Source: Agromyces cavernae (GTDB taxonomy: Bacteria; Actinomycetota; Actinomycetes; Actinomycetales; Microbacteriaceae). Taken from it: a stretch of 64,000 nucleotides of DNA. Position 1 is the stretch's first letter. Every line of letters starts with the position of its first letter. This document shows, piece by piece, positions 25,656-34,824 of this stretch. Location: NCBI RefSeq assembly GCF_021044935.1, contig NZ_JAJNMP010000004.1, forward strand, positions 248,001 through 312,000, written 5' to 3'. The position numbers and the translations under genes are program-made. Below the pieces are notes generated by a model, which saw only the letters and a program-made list of their open reading frames with translations, searched no databases and had not been told where the DNA came from.

Positions 25656-26565
25656 AGGCGACGCGCCGACGGTCGACGCCGAGTTCCTTGACGAGATGGC
25701 GGCGCAGCGTCGTGATGGCGGATGCCTCGCCCGCGAGCCACGCGTAGAAGGCGGCGTCGTCGCGCGGCTCGGGCACCTCCCAGAGGATCTCCTCGTCGTC
25801 GATCGCCGGGAGCTCGTTCGAGGCGGCGGGCGGTTCGGAGGCAAGCCCGGCCGACGACGTCGCACCAGCACCGGATGCGTCGGCAGCGGCCCACTCGTCG
25901 GCCCACGCCCGCACCGCCTCGACGAGACGTGCGCCGTACTCGTCGGTCTTGTCGGACGAGCTGTCCCGCGGGAGCCAGCGCACGTCGACCCCCTCGGGTG
26001 CCCGCACGTCGAGCGCATCGCGCGCCTCGGGCACCTCGAGGAATGCCACGCCCCGGGCATCGGCCGGCAGCTGTTCGAGGATGGCCGAGACGGCCGGCAC
26101 CGCGGTCTCGTCGCCCGCGATGAGCACGGTGCGGGCCGCGCCGGGGTTCCACTCCCAGCCGCCCGAGGGCTCGTCGCTCGTCGCGTCGGGCGCGACGAGG
26201 AGCATCCGAGCGCCGATCGCGGCCGTCCCGATCCACCGCGACGCCGGCCCACCGTCGCCGTGCGCGACGAAGTCGACGTCGAGCTCGCCGAGCTCGGGCC
26301 GAGCGTCGCGGATCGTGTAGGTGCGGATCGGGTTGCGGCGTTCGTCGGGAAGCGCCCGCCAGGCGGTGAACCAGTCTCCCCCGCTCGGCACGTCGGCGAA
26401 GCCGGTCGACTCGAGCGGCAGGATCACCTTGATGCGCTGGTCGGGTCCGTCCCAGCCGACCTCGCGCAGGTCGTCGCCGCGAAAGGTCACCCGCACGAAA
26501 TGCGGCGACATCCGCTCGATCGCACCGACGTGGGTGTCGAAGACGCGGTATCCGGGCTTGGCCAT
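25618..26565 (-). CDS. siderophore-interacting protein (SIP), ferric-siderophore reductase
   Basis: A 315-residue flavoreductase of the SIP/ViuB type. It reduces Fe(III)-siderophores in the cytosol to release iron. An FAD-binding beta-barrel (about 5-135) contains RTYTIR (R-x-Y-T/S), followed by an NAD(P)H-binding domain with LIAGDETAVPA. An acidic/Ala-rich insert sits at about 220-265. The C-terminus (GYWKLGRAEG) is the family's usual ending. Last gene of the ATPase, binding protein, permease, SIP operon. Confidence 0.92.
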   Translation of the reverse strand: MAKPGYRVFDTHVGAIERMSPHFVRVTFRGDDLREVGWDGPDQRIKVILPLESTGFADVPSGGDWFTAWRALPDERRNPIRTYTIRDARPELGELDVDFVAHGDGGPASRWIGTAAIGARMLLVAPDATSDEPSGGWEWNPGAARTVLIAGDETAVPAVSAILEQLPADARGVAFLEVPEARDALDVRAPEGVDVRWLPRDSSSDKTDEYGARLVEAVRAWADEWAAADASGAGATSSAGLASEPPAASNELPAIDDEEILWEVPEPRDDAAFYAWLAGEASAITTLRRHLVKELGVDRRRVAFMGYWKLGRAEG

Positions 26566-26599
26566 GTGCAGGCTCCTTTGTCGAGTCGGTGGGTGAAGG

Positions 26600-28690
26600 T
26601 CAGGCGGTGCGGCGCGAGCGCCACAGCAGCCACACGAAGTAGGGGGCGCCGACGACGGCCGTGAGCAGGCCGGCCGGCAGCTGCCCGGGCGCGATCACGG
26701 TGCGGCCGAGGGCGTCGGCGACGGTGACGAGCAACGCACCGAGCAGCGCCGCGAGCGGCAGCACGAGGGCATGGCGCGCCCCCACGAGGGCGCGGGCCGC
26801 GTGCGGCGCGACGAGCCCCACGAAGCCGATCACGCCGACGGCCGAGACGGCCGTGGCGGTGAGCGCCACCGCTGATGCGAGCAGGCCGAGCCGCGCCCGC
26901 CCGAGCCGGATTCCGAGTACCCGTGGGGTGTCGTCGTCGAACGCGAGCAGGTCGAGCTCTCGACGGGCGCCGGCGAGCAGCGGCAGGGCGGCGAGCAGCA
27001 CGACCAGCAGCGGAATGAGCTGGGGGAACGTGCGCCCGTATGTCGAACCCGAGAGCCAGGTGAGCGCCTTCGCCGCGTTGTACGGGTCGGTCGCGATGAT
27101 CAGCATCGAGGTGATCGCCCCGGCGGCGGCCGAGACCCCGAGGCCGATCAGGATGAGTCGGGTCGACGCCAGGCCCCCGCGCAGGGCGAGCCCGAACACG
27201 ATCACCGCGGCGATCGCGGCGCCGACGATGCCGCCGGTGGCGATGCCGAGGAAGGTGGCGAGCGGCCAGAACGTGATGACCAGCACGGCACCGACACCCG
27301 CCCCGCCGGTGACCCCGAGGATCGCGGGTTCCGCGAGCGGATTTCGCGACACGGCCTGCACGACGGTTCCCGCGAGGGCGAGCGCGGCACCCGCGAGCAC
27401 GGCGGCGGCGACGCGCGGAGCACGCGTGTTCATGACGAACTCGACGAGCGGCCCGGCCTGGCCGGTCACCCAGTTGAGCACGTCTCCGCCGAGCAGCTTC
27501 GCGTCGCCGAGCAGCAGCGAGACGAAGGCGAGCACGACGAGGAGCACGGCCGATCCGGCCATGACGAGGAACCGACCGCGGGCCGAGAGGCCCGCGCCGA
27601 TCACGAACCCGGCGGATGTCTCGGACGACGCCCTCGCCCGCAACGCGAGCGCGATGAGGAACACGGCGCCGAAGACGGTCGTCACCACGCCCGTCGGCAC
27701 CTCGACGGCGGCCTGCCCGAATGCGAGGCGCAGGAGCACGTCGGCGCCGAGGACGACGATGACGCCCATGACCGCCGCGGCGGGGATCATCAGCACGTGC
27801 CGCTGCATGCCCGGTACGCGCACGGCGATGAGCCGCACGATCGCCGGCGCGGCGAGGCCGACGAAGCCGATCGGGCCGGCGACCGTGACCGCGGCCGCCG
27901 AGAGCAGCACGGCGACGACGATGCCGACGAGCCGGGTGCGCCGCACTCGCACGCCGAGCACGGTCGCGGTGTCGTCGCCGAGTGCCACGAGGTCGAACTG
28001 GCGGGAGAACACGAGCAGCACCGCGACGGCGACGAGCACGACGGGCGCGAGCTGCGAAACGGGCCCGAGGCCGGTCTGCGCGAGGGTGCCCTGGTTCCAC
28101 GCGTAGAGGCCGGTCGTGGCCTCGGGGTGGAGCAGCAGCAGCATGATGGTGATCGCCTGCAGCGCGAGCGCGATCGCCGACCCCGCGAGCACGAGGCGCA
28201 CCGTGCCGCCGCCGCGACCCCCTGCCGACAGTGCGAGCACGAGTCCGGCCGCGGCGAGGCCGCCGATGAAGGCGACGAAGCCGCCGCCCAGCGCCGGCAG
28301 CACCACGCCGAATGCGGCGACGCCGACCACCGCGAGGTATGAGCCCGCATTCACCGCGAGCGTGTCGGGTGAGGCGAGCAGGTTGCGCGAGACCGACTGC
28401 ATGACGAGCCCGGCGACTCCGAGGGCGACGCCCACGAGCACGCCGGCGAGCAGACGCGGCATGCGCGATGCGACGAGCACGGCGGCCGCCTGGTCGTCGG
28501 AGGCGCCGGTCGCGAGACCGAGCAGTTCGGCAAGTCCCACGTCCGCCGAGCCCTGGGTGACATGCACCCCGGCGAGCAGCGTCGCGGCGACCAGTCCGAG
28601 CCCGATGAGCAGGACGGCGCCGAAGCGGGGACGTGTCGCCCCGCCCGGCGCCGTCACCGGCTCAGACTGCGAGCGTGTCGACGACCGCAT
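26600..28690 (-). CDS. FhuB-like double FecCD permease for ferric siderophores
   Basis: 696 residues made of two complete FecCD permease halves in one chain (about 20-345 and 360-695), roughly 18-20 transmembrane helices. Each half carries the FecCD pattern, e.g. RMPRLLAGVLVGVALGVAG in the first and RAPRVAAAVLAGAALALAG in the second. FhuB of E. coli has the same fused form; most actinobacterial systems use two separate permease genes. It imports ferric-siderophore with the ATPase at 29.7-30.6 kb and the binding protein at 28.7-29.6 kb. Its start overlaps the binding-protein gene by 29 bp, implying coupled translation. Confidence 0.92.
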   Translation of the reverse strand: MRSSTRSQSEPVTAPGGATRPRFGAVLLIGLGLVAATLLAGVHVTQGSADVGLAELLGLATGASDDQAAAVLVASRMPRLLAGVLVGVALGVAGLVMQSVSRNLLASPDTLAVNAGSYLAVVGVAAFGVVLPALGGGFVAFIGGLAAAGLVLALSAGGRGGGTVRLVLAGSAIALALQAITIMLLLLHPEATTGLYAWNQGTLAQTGLGPVSQLAPVVLVAVAVLLVFSRQFDLVALGDDTATVLGVRVRRTRLVGIVVAVLLSAAAVTVAGPIGFVGLAAPAIVRLIAVRVPGMQRHVLMIPAAAVMGVIVVLGADVLLRLAFGQAAVEVPTGVVTTVFGAVFLIALALRARASSETSAGFVIGAGLSARGRFLVMAGSAVLLVVLAFVSLLLGDAKLLGGDVLNWVTGQAGPLVEFVMNTRAPRVAAAVLAGAALALAGTVVQAVSRNPLAEPAILGVTGGAGVGAVLVITFWPLATFLGIATGGIVGAAIAAVIVFGLALRGGLASTRLILIGLGVSAAAGAITSMLIIATDPYNAAKALTWLSGSTYGRTFPQLIPLLVVLLAALPLLAGARRELDLLAFDDDTPRVLGIRLGRARLGLLASAVALTATAVSAVGVIGFVGLVAPHAARALVGARHALVLPLAALLGALLVTVADALGRTVIAPGQLPAGLLTAVVGAPYFVWLLWRSRRTA

Positions 28691-29645
28691 CGATGTAGTC
28701 GTTCATCGACGAGGGGCCGCCGAACATCCAGATGCCGTCGGGCAGTCGGTGCACGTTGCCGCTCTTCACGAACGGCAGCGAGGTCCACACGGCATTGTCG
28801 GCGAGGTCGACGGCGTACGCGTCGGCCGCTCCGTTGGTGATGTACAGGAACTCGACATCGCCGACGCTCGTGAGACCCTCGACATCGGTCGACCCGAGGC
28901 CGTAGTCGGCGTCGCCTTCGCCGGTCCACGCGTTCTCGAGGCCGAGCTCCTCGGTGACGGCGGTGAGCAGCGCGCCCTCGGTGAACGGACGGATCGAGAC
29001 CTGCCCGCCGCTGGCCCATGAGTCGCTCATCATGAACGCGGTGCCGGCGAGCCCGGCCTCTTCGAGCGCGGCCTTGCCTTCGGCGACCTTGGCGTCGAAC
29101 TCGGCCAGCACGGCGTCGGCCTCGTCATCGGTGCCCGTCGCCGTGGCGATGCGCTCGAGGTTCGACTCCATCTGGCCGATCGGGTTCGACGCATCGGCGC
29201 CGCGCACGACGAGCACGGGTGCGAACTCCTCGATCTGCGCGATCACCGTTTCGGGCAGGTCGGTCGTGGTGACCACGAGGTCGGGCGCGAGGCCGGCGAT
29301 CGCGTCGACCGACGGCTCGCCGCGCATGCCGACATCGGTGACGCCGTCGTCGAGCGACTCGGACTTCACCCAGGCGCTGTAGCCCTCGACATCGGCGACG
29401 CCGACCGGCATGACGCCGAGCGTCACGAGGTTCTCGGCCGTGTTCCACTCGAGCGCGACCACCTGCTCGGCGGGGGCGCCGAGCTCGATCGTCTCGCCGC
29501 GGTCGTCGACGATCGAGATGGCTGCGGCGTCGTCGCCTGCGGCGGCCGGGGCTTCGGTCGTGCCGCAGCCGGTGAGCAGCAGCACGGATGCCGCAGCGAC
29601 GGCGGTCCCAGCGATGGCAGCCCGGTTCATGGTGGTACTTCTCAT
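28662..29645 (-). CDS. ferric-siderophore-binding lipoprotein
   Basis: A 327-residue cluster A-II (class III) solute-binding protein. The lipoprotein signal has lipobox LLTGC (Cys27). The Peripla_BP_2 domain starts ISIVDDRGETIELGAPAEQVVALEW, a form typical of FecB/FepB-type receptors, and continues through DLVVTT. It is anchored outside the membrane and hands the ferric siderophore to the fused permease. GAGGA lies just before the ATG at 29645; a second Met at residue 6 is possible. The 81-bp gap to the ATPase gene upstream shows no separate promoter that I can support. Confidence 0.9.
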   Translation of the reverse strand: MRSTTMNRAAIAGTAVAAASVLLLTGCGTTEAPAAAGDDAAAISIVDDRGETIELGAPAEQVVALEWNTAENLVTLGVMPVGVADVEGYSAWVKSESLDDGVTDVGMRGEPSVDAIAGLAPDLVVTTTDLPETVIAQIEEFAPVLVVRGADASNPIGQMESNLERIATATGTDDEADAVLAEFDAKVAEGKAALEEAGLAGTAFMMSDSWASGGQVSIRPFTEGALLTAVTEELGLENAWTGEGDADYGLGSTDVEGLTSVGDVEFLYITNGAADAYAVDLADNAVWTSLPFVKSGNVHRLPDGIWMFGGPSSMNDYIDAVVDTLAV

Positions 29646-29726
29646 GGTGTCCTCACGGATCGGTGCGCGGGCATGGGTGTCCCGTGCGAAGGGGGTGGTC
29701 GGGGTGGGAGTTCGGGGTCTGCGCCG

Positions 29727-30602
29727 CTAGGCGACGGCGAGCCGTTCGATGCGTTGCCGCGTGTTGTATCGCCCGATGGGGCACGTCGTGATGCAGCCGC
29801 GCTCGTCGATGTCGACATCGACCCGGATGCCGTATGCGCTGCTGAGCACGTCGCTCACGAGCACCTCCGCGGGTGTGCCGACGGCTCGTACCCGGCCGGA
29901 TTCGAGCAGCACGATGCGGTCGGCGATCGCCGCGGCCTGGTCGAGGTCGTGCAGCACGACGCCGATCGTGACGCCGTGATCGTCGGCGAGTTCACGGATG
30001 AGGTCGAGCAGTTCGACCTGGTACCGCATGTCGAGGTACGTCGTCGGCTCGTCGAGCAGCAGCACGGCGGTGTCCTGCGCGAGGCAGGCGGCGAGCCAGA
30101 CGCGCTGCAGCTGGCCGCCCGAGAGCTGGTCGACGGCGTTGCCCGCGAGGTCGCCGACGCCGGTGAGCGACATGGCCCGGTCGACGATCGCGGCGCCGTG
30201 CGCGTCGCCCGCGATGAATCGGCCGCGATGCGGGTGCCGGCCGAACTCGACGAGCTCGCGCACGGTGAGGCCGCCGGGCGTGGGTCGGCTCTGTGCGAGC
30301 AGCGTGACACGACGAGCGAAGTCGCGCGCGCTGAGGCTCGCGGCGTCGATGCCGTGCGCGACGAGGTCGTCGGGCTCGCCGGCGGCTGCACCCGACGAGA
30401 CGGTGTGCGCGTCGCCGCCGGGCGTCAGCAGCACCCGACCAGCGTCGGGCTGGTGCAGGCGGGCGAGTGCGCGAAGCAGCGTCGACTTGCCGCTGCCGTT
30501 CGGGCCGACGAGCGCGGTCACCTTGCCCGGTTCGAGGTGGAGCTCGGCGCCGTGCACGACCGGCGTGCCGTTGTAGGAGATCGTGAGGTCGAGACCGAGC
30601 AT
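29727..30602 (-). CDS. siderophore ABC transporter ATP-binding protein
   Basis: 291 residues. Walker A GPNGSGKST (33-41), signature LSGGQLQRVWLA, Walker B LLLDEPTTYLD and the switch His in VLHDLDQAA are all present. This is the FepC/FecE type. A 20-residue insert (LLTPGGDAHTVSSGAAAGEP...) sits between Walker A and the Q-loop. First gene of the iron operon. Its ATG lies 6 nt after a TATAGT -10 box, so the transcript should be leaderless, and a DtxR/IdeR operator covers that promoter. Confidence 0.93.
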   Translation of the reverse strand: MLGLDLTISYNGTPVVHGAELHLEPGKVTALVGPNGSGKSTLLRALARLHQPDAGRVLLTPGGDAHTVSSGAAAGEPDDLVAHGIDAASLSARDFARRVTLLAQSRPTPGGLTVRELVEFGRHPHRGRFIAGDAHGAAIVDRAMSLTGVGDLAGNAVDQLSGGQLQRVWLAACLAQDTAVLLLDEPTTYLDMRYQVELLDLIRELADDHGVTIGVVLHDLDQAAAIADRIVLLESGRVRAVGTPAEVLVSDVLSSAYGIRVDVDIDERGCITTCPIGRYNTRQRIERLAVA

Positions 30603-30608
30603 GGTTCC

Positions 30609-30639
30609 ACTATAGGTGAGGCTTACCTAACTTCGTCAA
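30609..30639 (-). promoter_or_regulatory. DtxR/IdeR operator over a leaderless promoter of the iron operon
   Basis: The 19-bp palindrome TTAGGTAAGCCTCACCTAT (30612-30630, minus strand) matches the DtxR/IdeR consensus TWAGGTWAGSCTWACCTWA at nearly every position. It lies between TTGACG (30634-30639) and TATAGT (30609-30614), overlapping the latter. TATAGT is 6 nt before the ATG. The spacer is 19 nt, a little long. With iron-loaded repressor bound, RNA polymerase would be excluded. Confidence 0.85.
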
Positions 30640-30658
30640 CTCGTGACGTACCGTTCGG

Positions 30659-32080
30659 TCACCAGATCGACGGATGGCGCTGCCAGCGCCGCACGCGCCG
30701 CTCGAGCTGCGCCCCGAGCGCGAACAGCACGGCCTCGCCGCCGGGACGTCCGATGAGCTGCACGCCCATCGGCACGCCGTCGCCGGTCTCGGTGACCGGC
30801 ACCGTGATCGCCGGCAGGCCGGAGACGTTCACGAACGAGGTGAACGGGGTGAACTGCACCTGTTGCGCGAAGTTCCGCTCCCCGTCTTCGGGGTCGTACC
30901 AGCCGACCGGCCGCGGGGTCAGCGCGAGCGCGGGCGTCAGCACCGCATCGAACGACGAGAACCGGCGGATGACCCGTTCCTCGAACCCGGCGAGCCACGA
31001 GAGCGCCTCGGCGAGCTCGCGGGCCGTCACCTGCCGACCGCGTTCGAGCAGCCACCGCGTGAGCGGCTCGAGCAGCGCCTCATCGTCGCCGTCGACGGGA
31101 AGCGTCGCCGCGCCCGACTGCCAGATCGTGCGGAACGCCGGCGCATACCCGGGTTCGGGCGACGGCGCCAGCTGCTCGATCCCATGACCGATCGCCTCGA
31201 ACTCCGCGACGGCGCGGTCGAGTGCGCCGCGCGCATCGGCGTCGATCGCGATCTCGTAGGCCTCGTCCCAGGGCGAGTCGGTCATCACGCCGAGCTGGTG
31301 CCGTCCCTCGCCACGGATCGCCGCCGCGAGGAACGGACCGTCGTCACCCGGCGCGCGCACGGCGAAACGGTGCGCCGCCGGGTAGCCGAGGGGCGCCACG
31401 AGGCCGTCGAGCAGGAGCGCCGCATCGGCCACGGTCCGCGCGATCGGCCCCGCCACGCCCAGGCCCGCGAGACTCCCGAGACCCGACCCCGAGGGCACCC
31501 GGCCACGCGACGGCTTGACTCCGACGAGCCCGCACGAGGCCGCGGGGATGCGGATCGACCCGCCCCCGTCGGAACCCGGGGCGAACGGCAGCATCCCTGC
31601 GGCGACCGCCGCGGCCGCTCCCCCGCTCGAGCCGCCCGCGCCGAGCGACAGGTTCCACGGATTGCGGGCGGGCGGCCCGGCGAGGCCCTCGGTGTACGAG
31701 GGCAGCCCGAACTCGGGCGTCGACGACTTGCCGAGGCTCACGGCGCCCGCGGCGTCGACATCGCGAACGAGTTCGTCCGAGTCATCCGGAACGAAATCGG
31801 TGAACGCGCGCGAGCCGAACCGCGACGGCACGCCCGCACGCCGAAGCAGGTCCTTGTCGGCGATCGGCAGCCCCCACAAGGGCCGGGCCGTCGGCACGTC
31901 GCGCTCGACGTGCGCAGCCCGCTCGAGCGCCGCCTCGGGCGTCACCGTGGTGAACGCGCCGACCTGCGGGTTCAGCCGCTCGATGCGCGCGAGGTAGTGC
32001 GCGGCGACTTCGACGGGCGACACCTCGCGCCGCTGCAGCAGTCGGTGCAGTTCGAGGGCCGTGTGCTCGTGCAGCTCCAT
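30659..32080 (-). CDS. amidase-signature family amidase
   Basis: 473 residues of the amidase signature family (Ser-cisSer-Lys triad). Catalytic Lys is in PIADKDLLR, the Gly/Ser-rich signature GAGGSSGGAAAAVAAG gives one Ser, and the GGGSIRIPAA block gives the nucleophile. It hydrolyses amide bonds of an unknown substrate. It is not a GatA: there are no gatB/gatC neighbours. The ATG is 6 nt after a TAGGCT box (leaderless). It stands alone, divergent from a membrane protein. Confidence 0.9.
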   Translation of the reverse strand: MELHEHTALELHRLLQRREVSPVEVAAHYLARIERLNPQVGAFTTVTPEAALERAAHVERDVPTARPLWGLPIADKDLLRRAGVPSRFGSRAFTDFVPDDSDELVRDVDAAGAVSLGKSSTPEFGLPSYTEGLAGPPARNPWNLSLGAGGSSGGAAAAVAAGMLPFAPGSDGGGSIRIPAASCGLVGVKPSRGRVPSGSGLGSLAGLGVAGPIARTVADAALLLDGLVAPLGYPAAHRFAVRAPGDDGPFLAAAIRGEGRHQLGVMTDSPWDEAYEIAIDADARGALDRAVAEFEAIGHGIEQLAPSPEPGYAPAFRTIWQSGAATLPVDGDDEALLEPLTRWLLERGRQVTARELAEALSWLAGFEERVIRRFSSFDAVLTPALALTPRPVGWYDPEDGERNFAQQVQFTPFTSFVNVSGLPAITVPVTETGDGVPMGVQLIGRPGGEAVLFALGAQLERRVRRWQRHPSIW

Positions 32081-32120
32081 CCGTCGAGCCTACGACCGGC
32101 GCCGCCTCCGCCCCGCTAGC

Positions 32121-32762
32121 ATGGCGCGCGTGACCGAGAACCGGGTCGTGACGCTCGTCGGGCGGCATCCGCTCGTCTGGGGCGCCGCCTGGAGCGCCGC
32201 GTTCGGCGTCGTCCTCGCCGCCGCGGTGGCCGCCGACTGGCCCGGATGGCTCGACTGGCTCGTGCTCGCTGCGCTCGTCACGCCCTCGCTCGTCGCCACC
32301 GTCGTCGTGCTGAGCGGCACTCCCCGCCGCCACTTCGACGAGATGAGTTCGGTGTTCTCGCACTTCTTCGTGCGCTACCTGGCCCTCGTGATCGCGGTGG
32401 GCGCGTGGAGCGCGTCGGTCGTCGTCGGCGCCACGATCTCGCAGACGATCCAGCTCGCGGCCGAGGGGCGCGAGGAGGAGATCGTCGGCATCGGCTTCAA
32501 CGTCATGTCGGTCATCGTGCCCCTCGTGGTCGCCGTGCTGTGGGCGGCGTTCGTGCTGCGGTGCGCGTGGTTCCTGGCGAAAGTGCGTGGCTGGGCCGAG
32601 GTTCCCGACCGCGATCGGATTCCCGATGGCCTGCTGGCCCGGCACCCGGCGCTGCGTCGGGCGGTCGTCGGCCTCGCGCACCCGGCGCTGTTCGCGGTCA
32701 CGGGCCTCGCCGTCGCGATCGCCGTGCCGTTCACGGTGGGCGAGTTCAACCTCACGCTCTGA
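32121..32762 (+). CDS. four-helix membrane protein of unknown function
   Basis: 213 residues. Four hydrophobic helices at about 20-40, 44-62, 86-108 and 132-158, then a basic cytosolic stretch (about 160-185) and a last hydrophobic segment (about 188-208). No motif I recognise. The start is taken as the ATG at 32121 (MARVTENR); the frame is open upstream into the amidase promoter. Neighbours are unrelated amidase and acetyltransferase genes. Confidence 0.65.
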   Translation: MARVTENRVVTLVGRHPLVWGAAWSAAFGVVLAAAVAADWPGWLDWLVLAALVTPSLVATVVVLSGTPRRHFDEMSSVFSHFFVRYLALVIAVGAWSASVVVGATISQTIQLAAEGREEEIVGIGFNVMSVIVPLVVAVLWAAFVLRCAWFLAKVRGWAEVPDRDRIPDGLLARHPALRRAVVGLAHPALFAVTGLAVAIAVPFTVGEFNLTL

Positions 32763-32785
32763 CGTCGCGTCGCGGCATCCGCCGG

Positions 32786-33364
32786 CTACTTGAGCGTCTT
32801 CTGCATCAGCACGGTGCCGAGCCACCGGTCGAACTTGAAGCCGACCCGGCCCATGCGCCCGATCTCGACGAACCCGAACTTCTCGTGCAGCGCGATCGAC
32901 GCCTCGGCGCCCTGGTCGGCGATGACGGCGATCATCTCCTTGAGGCCGGCCGCCTTCGACCGGTCGATGAGCTCGCGAAGCAGCACGCGGCCGAGTCCCT
33001 TGCCGGACGCCGCGGGGCCCAGGTAGATCGAGTTCTCGACGGTGAACCGGTAGGCGCGCTTCTGCTTCCACGGCGACACGAGCGCGTAGCCGAGCAACTG
33101 CCCCGATGGTGACTCTGCGACGATGAACGGCATGCCGAGCTTGGCGAGGTACGCGAACTTCGACTTCCACTCCTTGAGCGTCATCGCGTCTTCGTCGAAG
33201 GTCACGGTGGAGTTCGCCACGTAGTAGTTGTAGATCTCGCGAACGGCAGGCAGGTCGGCCGCACGCGCATCTCTGACGGTGTACTCGAACGGCGCCTCGA
33301 CCGGTGGCACCGGGCGCAGGTGCCTCGGGAGTTCGCGGCGCTGCTGGTATTCCTCTTCGAGCAT
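32786..33364 (-). CDS. GNAT N-acetyltransferase, phosphinothricin-acetyltransferase-like
   Basis: 192 residues. A GNAT domain (about 30-190) starts YTVRDARAADLPAVREIYNYYV and has the acetyl-CoA loop SGKGLGRVLL and the late ALHEKFGFVEIGRMGRVGFKFD, the pattern of the Pat/Bar (COG1247) subfamily. Members acetylate phosphinothricin, methionine sulfoximine or similar amino-acid analogues; the natural substrate here is unknown. The ATG is 6 nt after TAGGCT, so the mRNA is probably leaderless. Confidence 0.85.
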   Translation of the reverse strand: MLEEEYQQRRELPRHLRPVPPVEAPFEYTVRDARAADLPAVREIYNYYVANSTVTFDEDAMTLKEWKSKFAYLAKLGMPFIVAESPSGQLLGYALVSPWKQKRAYRFTVENSIYLGPAASGKGLGRVLLRELIDRSKAAGLKEMIAVIADQGAEASIALHEKFGFVEIGRMGRVGFKFDRWLGTVLMQKTLK

Positions 33365-33412
33365 GCCGCAAGCCTACGCGCGCGGTATTTCGATCGGGTT
33401 TCGGATGTCCCG

Positions 33413-34111
33413 TCAGGCCGGAAGGCTCCAGTCGACGGGTTCGGCGCCCTGAGCCGCGAGCAACGTGTTCGCCCGGCTGAACGGCTTCGAGCCGAAGAAC
33501 CCGCGCGACGCCGAGAGCGGGCTCGGGTGCACGGACTCGATCAGCGGCGTGTCGCCCAGCAGCGGCTTCAGCCCCTGCGCGTCGCGGCCCCAGAGGATCG
33601 CGACGAGCGGGGTGCCGCGCGCGACGAGCGCGCGGATCGCGTGGTCGGTGACCTCCTCCCAGCCCTTGCCGCGATGCGAGGCCGCAGTGCCGGGCTGCAC
33701 GGTGAGCACGCGGTTCAGCAGCATGACGCCGCTGCGGCTCCAGTGCGTGAGGTCGCCGTGCGCGGGCGTCACGATACCGAGGTCGTCGTGGAGCTCGCGA
33801 TAGATGTTCGCGAGGCTGCGCGGGACCGGTCGCACATGCGGGTCGACGGCGAACGACAGCCCGATCGGATGTCCCGGCGTCGGGTACGGGTCCTGCCCGA
33901 CGATGAGCACCCGCACGTCGTCGAGTGGCGCGTCGAAGGCCCGCAGCACCTTGTCGCCCGCCGGGAGGTAGCCGCGACCGGCCGCGGTCTCGGAGCGGAG
34001 GAAGTCGCCGAGCGAGGCGATGCGCGGCGCGACGGGCGCGAGCGCGTGCGCCCACCCGGGATCGATGAGCCCGTCGGCGGCGAGTTCGTCAAGGGTCTTC
34101 GCGGGCATCAC
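33413..34111 (-). CDS. ung: uracil-DNA glycosylase
   Basis: A 232-residue family-1 UDG that excises uracil from DNA, the first step of base-excision repair. The water-activating Asp is D74 in [17 protein letters not shown] and the leucine-loop motif [13 protein letters not shown] complete the active site. Its start overlaps the upstream S51-like gene by 4 bp (ATGA). Operon order is phosphoribosyltransferase, S51-like protein, ung. Confidence 0.96.
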   Translation of the reverse strand: MMPAKTLDELAADGLIDPGWAHALAPVAPRIASLGDFLRSETAAGRGYLPAGDKVLRAFDAPLDDVRVLIVGQDPYPTPGHPIGLSFAVDPHVRPVPRSLANIYRELHDDLGIVTPAHGDLTHWSRSGVMLLNRVLTVQPGTAASHRGKGWEEVTDHAIRALVARGTPLVAILWGRDAQGLKPLLGDTPLIESVHPSPLSASRGFFGSKPFSRANTLLAAQGAEPVDWSLPA

Positions 34112-34824
34112 ACGCCGATCGTCGAGACGAGCACCCCGCCGTCGGCGGGCAGCACCCGCCAGACGCTGCCGAGGCCCTCGACCCGAAGGCCGCCCTCTCC
34201 GACGATCAGCGCAGTGCGCTCGTCGATGCCGAGCCCGCCGTCGACGAGGCCGGATTCCACGGCGGCGACGAGACGCGAGAGCATGCCGCGCTGGGCGACG
34301 TGCACCTCGATGGCGACGTCGACCAGTCCGATTCCCGCCTCGATCTCGAGCTCGAAGCCGGGCTCGTCGACGTCTTCGGGCGCGACGACGACGCCGTCGA
34401 TGCGCGAGCCGCTCGAGAGCGACCCCTCCGCCGCGATCATCGCACCCGCCGAGACGCCGAGATACGGCACGCCGGCGGCGACCTGCCGACGCAGCTCACC
34501 GAACACCGGCTCGAGTCCCGCCCGCACCTCTTCGACGATCCCGCCTCCGACGGCGATTCCGTCGACCTCGGCGAGCGCGGTGATCGCTACGTCCTCGCCG
34601 CCGCGAACGGCCGTCACGTGCGGATCGAACTCGCCGGCCGCGGCGAGGACGTCGACGAGCACAGCGGCCCGCTCCCCGCCTTCGGGGTGGATCGAGATCA
34701 CGGCGACGCGAGGTCGATTGCGACCGGCGACGCGCGCCCGCGCGGCGGCCTCGGCGACGAACGGCGCGTACAGCGAGGCATCCGCAGCGGTGAGCGCACC
34801 GCCGCCGACGAGGTGGACGCTCAC
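34108..34824 (-). CDS. peptidase S51 / cyanophycinase-like protein
   Basis: 238 residues with a class I glutamine-amidotransferase-like fold. The nucleophile Ser lies in [13 protein letters not shown]. The later [14 protein letters not shown] and [12 protein letters not shown] match the dipeptidase E / cyanophycinase pattern (xHxxxRGRxxRL, GIDExTA). Substrate unknown; no cyanophycin synthetase is in the window. I chose the GTG at 34824, which overlaps the upstream gene's stop as GTGA; longer in-frame starts only extend into that gene. Overlaps ung by 4 bp. Confidence 0.8.
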   Translation of the reverse strand: MSVHLVGGGALTAADASLYAPFVAEAAARARVAGRNRPRVAVISIHPEGGERAAVLVDVLAAAGEFDPHVTAVRGGEDVAITALAEVDGIAVGGGIVEEVRAGLEPVFGELRRQVAAGVPYLGVSAGAMIAAEGSLSSGSRIDGVVVAPEDVDEPGFELEIEAGIGLVDVAIEVHVAQRGMLSRLVAAVESGLVDGGLGIDERTALIVGEGGLRVEGLGSVWRVLPADGGVLVSTIGV

